A stretch of DNA of 64,000 nucleotides from an uncultured Bacteroidales bacterium (GTDB taxonomy: Bacteria; Bacteroidota; Bacteroidia; Bacteroidales; FEN-979). Of this stretch, positions 57,822 through 64,000 are shown one piece after another; the first letter of the stretch is position 1; every line of letters starts with the position of its first letter. The notes beneath the pieces are model-generated. The model worked only from the letters and a program-made list of their open reading frames with translations, searched no databases and was not told the origin of the DNA. A program made the position numbers and the translations under genes. The DNA lies in contig CAJAUM010000110.1 in the NCBI GenBank assembly GCA_903945175.1, forward strand, positions 101,626-165,625, in the 5' to 3' direction.

Positions 57822-59039
57822 ATGCAGCAAATAACCACGCACTCTTTGAATCATGGGCTGAAATCAACCCTCACAGAATGGGGTTTCTCTGATACGTTCG
57901 CGGGCTATCTCGCAGATTTTTCATCCCTGATCGTCATTCTGCTCTCTTCAGTCATTGTTTACTATATTGCAAAAGTAGTCATTAACCAAATCCTCAAGCG
58001 ATTGGTTGAAAGATCGTCCAGTAAGTGGGATGATCATTTGTATGAACAAAAGGTATTTACCAGGCTTGCTTTATTGCTGCCTGCACTGGTACTTCAGGTT
58101 TCACTGGCTCATAGCATTTCCAAGTATCCCGAGGCAATTAAATTTATTGAACTTGGCCTGCATCTCTATATGACCTTTATCGTCCTGCTGGTGATTGTCT
58201 CTTTTCTGAATGCAGTATATCACATTTACGGTGAATTTGATATTTCTGATTCAAAGCCTATCAAGGGGTATGTCCAAATCGGCAAGATCGTAACCTATGT
58301 GGTAGGCGGGATTGCCATGATATCGGTACTCATTGGCCAATCGCCGATTGCCCTGTTGGCCGGACTGGGTGCCATGTCGGCGGTGATCATGCTGATTTTT
58401 AAAGACAGCATCCTTGGCTTTGTGGCCGGGGTGCAGCTTTCGAGCAATAAAATGTTGCAGATCGGAGACTGGATCACCATGCCAAAGTACCACACCGATG
58501 GCACGGTGATCGATGTATCCCTGGTAACAGTCAAAGTCAGGAATTTTGATAATTCTGTCAGCTGTATTCCGACCTATACCCTGATATCAGATTCATTCCA
58601 GAACTGGCGCAGCATGGGTGAAGCCGGAGGGCGCCGCATGAAACGCTCCATCCTGATTGATGTCGGAACCATTCGTTTTCTGGATGAGGATATGGTCAAC
58701 AATCTGAAGAGGAAAAAAATCATTTCAGATGAGATAGATACTTCTGTTGAATATGTCTCGAATCTCGGCATTTTCAGGGTTTATATTCTAAATTATCTCA
58801 GGAAGATTCCCAACCTCAACCAGGATGCTTCGCTGATGGTTCGTACCTTGCAACCCACCGAAAACGGTTTGCCCCTTGAGTTGTACGCATTTTACATCCC
58901 GCCCACCTGGTCAGAGTTTGAGGATTTCCAGGCCCAGCTTTTTGAGCATATCCTGTCCGTTCTTCCGGAATTCGGGTTGAAAGCATTCCAGCGGCCATCG
59001 GGAAGGGATGTGCAGATGTCGGGCGTGCTGCCGGAGTAA
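57822..59039 (+). CDS. Mechanosensitive ion channel (MscS) family protein
   Basis: [82 protein letters not shown]. Confidence 0.93.
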   Translation: MQQITTHSLNHGLKSTLTEWGFSDTFAGYLADFSSLIVILLSSVIVYYIAKVVINQILKRLVERSSSKWDDHLYEQKVFTRLALLLPALVLQVSLAHSISKYPEAIKFIELGLHLYMTFIVLLVIVSFLNAVYHIYGEFDISDSKPIKGYVQIGKIVTYVVGGIAMISVLIGQSPIALLAGLGAMSAVIMLIFKDSILGFVAGVQLSSNKMLQIGDWITMPKYHTDGTVIDVSLVTVKVRNFDNSVSCIPTYTLISDSFQNWRSMGEAGGRRMKRSILIDVGTIRFLDEDMVNNLKRKKIISDEIDTSVEYVSNLGIFRVYILNYLRKIPNLNQDASLMVRTLQPTENGLPLELYAFYIPPTWSEFEDFQAQLFEHILSVLPEFGLKAFQRPSGRDVQMSGVLPE

Positions 59040-59043
59040 AGCA

Positions 59044-59064
59044 ATGACGAATGACAAATGACGA
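59044..59064. repeat. Heptamer array, locus 10: ATGACGA ATGACAA ATGACGA
   Basis: Three heptamers just after the MscS gene stop. Confidence 0.9.
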
Positions 59065-59119
59065 AGTTTTTTCCTGTTACTCCATCGTTTGATAATAGTT
59101 GTTTAAAATAGATACTCCC

Positions 59120-59150
59120 TTTGCCGGTTCTGGAGAAATTCCTAATTTTG
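59120..59150 (+). promoter_or_regulatory. Bacteroidota-type promoter TTTG-N19-TAATTTTG upstream of argF
   Basis: TTTG 59120-59123, TAATTTTG 59143-59150; predicted start site just before or within the heptamer array. Confidence 0.65.
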
Positions 59151-59161
59151 CAAAAAAAAAA

Positions 59162-59252
59162 GGCAGTAGGCAATAGGCAGTAGGCAATAGGCAGTAGGCA
59201 ATAGGCAGTAGGCAATAGGCAATAGGCAGTAGGAAATAGGCAATAGGCAGTA
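59162..59252. repeat. Heptamer array, locus 11a: 13 units of GGCAGTA/GGCAATA, largely alternating
   Basis: Direct reading; one GGAAATA variant unit. Confidence 0.97.
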
Positions 59253-59263
59253 GGTATTGCTAA

Positions 59264-59305
59264 TTCGTCATTCGTCATTCGTCATTCGTCATTCGTAAAT
59301 CGTAT
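59264..59305. repeat. Heptamer array, locus 11b: (TTCGTCA)x4 TTCGTAA ATCGTAT
   Basis: Direct reading; reverse-complement phase of ATGACGA, adjacent to 11a. Confidence 0.93.
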
Positions 59306-59328
59306 ATCATAAATCTAAACTCCCTCAT

Positions 59329-60330
59329 ATGTCATTCAACTTACGCAACCGCAACTTTCTCAAGTTGCTCGACTTCACCCCTCAGGAAATCAAATTTTTA
59401 TTGGATCTTTCAATGGATCTGAAAAAGGCCAAATATGCCGGCACCGAACAACCGCGTCTAAAGGGAAAGAATATTGCACTGATCTTTGAAAAGGCCTCTA
59501 CACGTACTCGTTGTGCATTTGAGGTGGCAGCGTTCGACCAGGGTGCGCGCATTACCTATCTTGGACCTGAAGGATCGCATATCGGCAAAAAAGAGACCAT
59601 GAAGGACACCGCCCGCGTGTTGGGCCGGATGTATGATGGAATCGAATACAGGGGATTCGGACAATCCATCGTCGAGGAACTTGGCAAATATGCCGGGGTT
59701 CCTGTATGGAACGGATTGACCAATGAGTTTCATCCAACCCAGATTCTGGCTGATTTTTTGACCATGATCGAACATTCGGATAAGCCTTTGCACCAAGTCT
59801 CTTTTGTCTATTGCGGCGATGCCCGGAATAACATGGGCAACTCGCTGATGGTGGGCGCCTCGAAGATGGGAATGGATTTCCGCGCATGCGCTCCCAAAAA
59901 ATATTGGCCTGAACAGGAACTGGTCGACCAATGCCAGGGAATTGCCAGGGAAACAGGCGCGAGGATCACCCTTACCGAACATGTGGAAGAGGCTGTAAAA
60001 GGGGTTGATTTTATCTATACCGATGTCTGGTTGTCGATGGGCGAAGCCAAAGAACTTTGGGATGAACGCATCAGGGAGATGCTCCCTTACCAGGTAAATG
60101 CAAAAATGATGGCATTGACTGGAAATCCGAAGGTGAAATTCATGCACTGCCTGCCTGCATTTCACAATAAAGACACAGAGGTTGGACTGGATATTTTGAA
60201 GAAATATGGCTTGGATGGCCTGGAGGTGACCGAAGATGTTTTTGAATCACCCTCCTCCATCGTCTTTGATGAGGCGGAGAATCGCCTTCATACGATCAAA
60301 GCAGTAATGGTGGCAACATTGGGAGCCTAA
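59329..60330 (+). CDS. argF: Ornithine carbamoyltransferase
   Basis: [68 protein letters not shown]. Confidence 0.96.
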   Translation: MSFNLRNRNFLKLLDFTPQEIKFLLDLSMDLKKAKYAGTEQPRLKGKNIALIFEKASTRTRCAFEVAAFDQGARITYLGPEGSHIGKKETMKDTARVLGRMYDGIEYRGFGQSIVEELGKYAGVPVWNGLTNEFHPTQILADFLTMIEHSDKPLHQVSFVYCGDARNNMGNSLMVGASKMGMDFRACAPKKYWPEQELVDQCQGIARETGARITLTEHVEEAVKGVDFIYTDVWLSMGEAKELWDERIREMLPYQVNAKMMALTGNPKVKFMHCLPAFHNKDTEVGLDILKKYGLDGLEVTEDVFESPSSIVFDEAENRLHTIKAVMVATLGA

Positions 60331-60998
60331 ACGGGGACTACTCTTCCTTTTTCACACATCAGCGTGCGGGCCGGGTACTTGTCGAAAAAGGTATAATTAT
60401 GTGTCGCCATTACAATGGCCCGTCCTGTTTTGGAGATGTCCATCAGCAAACTGATAATTCCTTCTGAGCTTTCCGGATCCAGGTTCCCTGTTGGTTCATC
60501 AGCCAGGATCACCTCAGGGTCGTTTATCAGCGCCCGGGCGATGGCCACGCGCTGCTGTTCGCCGCCCGATAGCTGGTGAGGCATCTTCGCACCTTTATTT
60601 CCAAGGTTTACCTTTGCAAGTACTTCCAAAAGCCGCTTCTGCATCTTTCTTTTATCCTTCCACCCGGTGGCACGCATTACGAAGAAGAGGTTTTCATTAA
60701 CAGACCGGTCCATCAGTAACTGGAAATCCTGAAATACAATGCCCAGTTTCCTGCGAAGAAATGGCACATCTTTCATCCGTAGCATCCGCAGGTCGAATCC
60801 CGCAACCTTTGCTGTTCCAATCCGTACAGGTAATTCGGCGTAAAGAACCTTGAGAAGGCTGCTTTTTCCGCTGCCGGTTTTTCCAATCAGGTAAAGAAAT
60901 TCACCTTTATTTATGCTGAGGGTGACATTGGCCAGGATGAGATTCTCAACCTGGTAAACAGATACTCTATCAAGTTCAATGATTCGTTCGCCCGCCAT
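60327..60998 (-). CDS. ftsE: Cell division ATP-binding protein FtsE
   Basis: [71 protein letters not shown]. Confidence 0.92.
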   Translation of the reverse strand: MAGERIIELDRVSVYQVENLILANVTLSINKGEFLYLIGKTGSGKSSLLKVLYAELPVRIGTAKVAGFDLRMLRMKDVPFLRRKLGIVFQDFQLLMDRSVNENLFFVMRATGWKDKRKMQKRLLEVLAKVNLGNKGAKMPHQLSGGEQQRVAIARALINDPEVILADEPTGNLDPESSEGIISLLMDISKTGRAIVMATHNYTFFDKYPARTLMCEKGRVVPV

Positions 60999-61048
60999 AG
61001 TGGTTAATTCGCTTGCAACAAAAGTAACGAATAGTTCTGATTTAATCT

Positions 61049-61252
61049 TTATTGATCCAGTTTTTGAATTTTTCCATATTCCAGGTTTCTGGCAATCTGA
61101 AGGATCTCATCCAGCCTGTGATAAAGGTTACAGCGGGTCAGCGCCGTTTTTGGGTTATTTATCCTGAAATAGGCGATCAAGGTAAAGTCCTTGTCCCTGA
61201 TCTGAATATAATCCGGGATTTTTCCGGTGCCCTGGATCTTTAGGATATACAT
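61049..61252 (-). CDS. Small conserved Bacteroidota protein of unknown function
   Basis: 67 aa MYILKIQGTGKIPDYIQIRDKDFTLIAYFRINNPKTALTRCNLYHRLDEILQIARNLEYGKIQKLDQ; lies upstream of ftsE on the same strand. Confidence 0.7.
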   Translation of the reverse strand: MYILKIQGTGKIPDYIQIRDKDFTLIAYFRINNPKTALTRCNLYHRLDEILQIARNLEYGKIQKLDQ

Positions 61253-61315
61253 GGGATTAGGGATTAGGGATTAGGGATTAGGGATTAGCCATTAGCCATT
61301 AGACATTAGCCATTA
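61253..61315. repeat. Heptamer array, locus 12: (GGGATTA)x5 (GCCATTA)x2 GACATTA GCCATTA
   Basis: Nine consecutive heptamers; starts immediately next to the small gene's start codon and ends on the next gene's stop codon. Confidence 0.97.
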
Positions 61316-63157
61316 GGGGTTTATTTTTTCAGGAAGGAGGGCTCCTTCAATTTTTCGATACTCAGCTTCATCCTTCAACGAGATAAAATCAATAATAAGA
61401 TCGTCGATGTAGAGTTTGTACAACGGCGATGGATTGTAAAAATAGACCTTGGCTGCACCATCCGGGGGAAGGTTTCGGGGAACATACCAGGCAACTTCGA
61501 TTTTAGTCCATTTATCTTCCGGGACAAATTTTTCAAGGATAAACTGATTGTAGCTCAGGCTTTTTCCTTTTGATTGGTAATCAACAACCAGCGTGGCTTC
61601 AGTAGTCTCTTTGGGGGCAAGGACCCATGCCGAGACCTGGATTATACGGTTGCCCGTTGTGAAGAGGGTGTCGAGCCTGGTTTCCAATCCGACGCTGTAA
61701 GGAATTTTTTTATCTGACTTTGATGACCAGTGTCCCTGGTAAGAAATCGTATCGTTGCGGGTTCCCTGGTTCATCCAAGGACTGCCCTGTAAGCGCTCCA
61801 TATCATTCAACATCGATTTTTTCCCGGCGATGCTTTCAGCAGGAATATAAACCCTTGCTTTTTGCGAAAGGCTGAAAAACGAATCCCAATACATGCCGGC
61901 AGTGATGTTGTAGGGAGGGAAAATCCATTTGGCATGCTGATAAAATTGCAGCAGGTTAAGCGAAATCAGCAGGACTAAAATGGCGGAAAGGATCCTTTTC
62001 AAGACAACAGCCCGAAGAGAATGATAAAAACTGAAAAGCAGGAGCGCCACGGTGACATAAATATCGATAAACACCCGTTGTCCGCATTTTGACGCGTAAT
62101 ACCATACCCACCAGCAAGAGGCAATGTAGGCAAATGACAGCATAAAGCCCATCAGCCAGAAATACCGGAAGCGGTTTTGTTTGAAAATCGGCGTAAAGCC
62201 AAAAAGGGCGATAAAGGCAACCGGTGTATAAAGAAACAATCCACGGTTATAACTGAACAGAATATTCGCCAGGTTGGAGTGAAGGAGATTCAGTTTTTCA
62301 TCTCCGTATGTATAAACGATCAATTTCCCGGTTTGCAGATACCAGAGCGCCACAGGAATGGCAAGTAAAATCAACATTTGGATGATCCCCCTGATAAGGG
62401 CTTTCTTTTCGGACAAAACCTTTCTGAAGGTTTGGGACATGATGTCTGTATCTCCCGCGATAAAGGGCACCAGGAGCAGGATCATCGCATTGGTGGGTCG
62501 GATCAGTAAAATGAGGGTGAACAGCGTCAGAGACCTGACAAACCATTTGGGCTGGTAATCATGAAAAAGCTTATAGGTAGTCAATGCAAATCCTGTGATC
62601 AGCGCAAACGAGTAAACGTGGGTCATTGATGGCTCAACAACCGTGAAGAAGACCAGGTTGGTGCCCAGGGTTACGACGACCGTTATGAAGGCAGCAGTAC
62701 GTTCATCGGATCCAAAAAGCTTCAAGAGTTTCATCAGCCACCGTGCACCCAGCCAAAGAAACAGCAAGGCCGATAAAGCGATTGAATACTGGTAGGGGAG
62801 GGAGTATCCGTCCATCGGAATGACCTCCAGCCAAGCCATGAGATGCCCGAAGAGGAAGAAGGGAAGCCATAAGATGGCCATGCCGGGAAAGTATTTATTT
62901 ACCTTTTGTGTTCCGGCATCATTTCTGAATTCCTTGAACACGGAACGGTTTGCAGGATAGTATTGCGCCTCATACTGTTCTACGAATTTGAATTGCAGGT
63001 CGTGGTAAATAAAAATAGCGGGCAGGTAGGCATAGTAACCCTTTCCATCGCTGTTGATCACCCGGTCCCAGTTTTTCTCAGGGTTTTTGAATCCAATGAA
63101 GATCAGTACATAGACGAACAGGATGATCTCCGGTGTGTGTTTGTAAATGTGCTTCAT
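61313..63157 (-). CDS. Polytopic membrane protein, possible glycosyltransferase-39-like
   Basis: 614 aa, many TM; YFPGMAILWLPFFLFGHLMAWL...VVTLGTNLVFFTVVEPSMTHVYSFALI. Confidence 0.65.
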   Translation of the reverse strand: MKHIYKHTPEIILFVYVLIFIGFKNPEKNWDRVINSDGKGYYAYLPAIFIYHDLQFKFVEQYEAQYYPANRSVFKEFRNDAGTQKVNKYFPGMAILWLPFFLFGHLMAWLEVIPMDGYSLPYQYSIALSALLFLWLGARWLMKLLKLFGSDERTAAFITVVVTLGTNLVFFTVVEPSMTHVYSFALITGFALTTYKLFHDYQPKWFVRSLTLFTLILLIRPTNAMILLLVPFIAGDTDIMSQTFRKVLSEKKALIRGIIQMLILLAIPVALWYLQTGKLIVYTYGDEKLNLLHSNLANILFSYNRGLFLYTPVAFIALFGFTPIFKQNRFRYFWLMGFMLSFAYIASCWWVWYYASKCGQRVFIDIYVTVALLLFSFYHSLRAVVLKRILSAILVLLISLNLLQFYQHAKWIFPPYNITAGMYWDSFFSLSQKARVYIPAESIAGKKSMLNDMERLQGSPWMNQGTRNDTISYQGHWSSKSDKKIPYSVGLETRLDTLFTTGNRIIQVSAWVLAPKETTEATLVVDYQSKGKSLSYNQFILEKFVPEDKWTKIEVAWYVPRNLPPDGAAKVYFYNPSPLYKLYIDDLIIDFISLKDEAEYRKIEGALLPEKINP

Positions 63158-63164
63158 GAAGGTG

Positions 63165-63905
63165 TTATTTTGTATTTCGCTGGCGCAGGGCTTCGAAGAG
63201 AATTACGCCGGAAGCTACGGAAACATTGAGTGATTCGATTTCTCCCACGAGCGGGATGCGTACAACTTCATCAGTGAGTTTCAGGTATTCCTCCGAGATT
63301 CCTTCTCCTTCAGACCCGAGGATGAGCGCCATCGGTTTATTGTAGTCGATGGCAGTATATTCAAGTTCGGTTTTTTCAGTGGCTGCAACGATGGTGAGTC
63401 CGCTGTTTTTCAGAAACTGGATGGTCTCCTTGAGGTTTTGGGCCCTGACCACCGGAAGTTTATACAAAGCGCCGGCCGATGTTTTGATTGCATCGGAATT
63501 GATCTGTGCTGAGCCCCTTGCCGGAAGAATGAGCCCGTCGACGCCTGCACATTCGGCAGTGCGGGCAATCGATCCCACATTGCGCACATCGGTCACCCTG
63601 TCTAGGATCAGGAAGAGCGGCTGCCGGCCCTGTTCAAAAACATAGGGGACGAGGTCTTCAATTTGCTGATAGGTGATTTCTGAAACATAGGAGATAATTC
63701 CCTGGTGATTTTGTCGTGACAGGCGGTTGAGTTTTTCGACCGGGACAAACTGAAACGGGATTTCCAGCTCCTTGATCAGGTTAAAAAGCTCATGGAATCC
63801 ATCACCCCTCAGTCCGTTTTGAAGAAAAATCTTCTCCAGCTCTTTTCCTGATTTAATGGCCTCAATCGTTGGCCTGATGCCGTAAATGTATGTCTCTTTC
63901 TTCAT
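63165..63905 (-). CDS. rlmB: 23S rRNA (guanosine-2'-O)-methyltransferase RlmB
   Basis: YIYGIRPTIEAIKSGKELEKIFLQ, LILDRVTDVRNVGSIARTAECAGVDGLILP, LILGSEGEGISEEYLKLTDEVVRIPLVGEIESLNVSVASGVILFEALRQR. Confidence 0.95.
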   Translation of the reverse strand: MKKETYIYGIRPTIEAIKSGKELEKIFLQNGLRGDGFHELFNLIKELEIPFQFVPVEKLNRLSRQNHQGIISYVSEITYQQIEDLVPYVFEQGRQPLFLILDRVTDVRNVGSIARTAECAGVDGLILPARGSAQINSDAIKTSAGALYKLPVVRAQNLKETIQFLKNSGLTIVAATEKTELEYTAIDYNKPMALILGSEGEGISEEYLKLTDEVVRIPLVGEIESLNVSVASGVILFEALRQRNTK

Positions 63906-63906
63906 A

Positions 63907-64000
63907 GGGATTAGGGGTTAGGGGTTAGGCAATAGGCAATAGGCAATAGGCAATAGGCAATAGGCAATAGGCAATAGGCAATAGGCAATAGGCAATAGGC
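63907..64000. repeat. Heptamer array, locus 13: GGGATTA (GGGGTTA)x2 (GGCAATA)x10 or more, running off the window
   Basis: Direct reading; array is unterminated at 64000. Confidence 0.97.

Noticed and set aside
58892-59278. [32 protein letters not shown]... as a gene
   Set aside because: Encoded by the heptamer array and the antisense of the MscS gene.
48227-64000. Heptamer arrays as CRISPR arrays
   Set aside because: Period is 7 bp with no spacers and no cas1/cas2/cas9 nearby.

Overview
A 64 kb chromosomal window from a Bacteroidota genome. The taxon is inferred from TAnnTTTG -7 promoter boxes, a T9SS-type C-terminal domain, head-GIN, THX and YfhO families, and a Bacteroidota-like RNase P RNA. 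Most of it is housekeeping or conserved sequence: thyA-folA, dnaB, lpxK, proS, mazG, a peroxiredoxin, a TolC/MacB/HlyD-type efflux operon, gyrB, a wecB-like epimerase, rnpB (minus strand), rpmH (missed by the ORF track), rsmG, fmt, HU, recQ, citrate lyase genes, argF, ftsE and rlmB. No intact CRISPR array, prophage, transposase, tRNA or rRNA was recognised. The main unexplained structure is a family of strictly 7-bp-period tandem arrays (ATGACGA, ATGACCA, ATTACCA, ATGCCTA, TTGCCTA, and reverse-complement forms GGCAATA, GGCAGTA, GGGATTA). There are 13 numbered loci (one split into two sub-blocks), 11 of them between 48.2 and 64.0 kb. The arrays fill intergenic gaps up to the start or stop codons, switch consensus inside an array without losing register, supply stop codons and C-terminal residues, run in frame through a citrate lyase beta subunit, and bracket a lone four-helix-bundle (S23/Avd-like) gene. 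They resemble the heptameric STRR repeats known from cyanobacteria. Secondary findings are a truncated cas4 relic near 45.65-45.81 kb, a Nif3 protein that seems to have lost its insert domain at a short motif repeat, and an OPT-PqqD-dipeptidase operon. Everything was read by eye; no alignment, HMM or folding computation was run.
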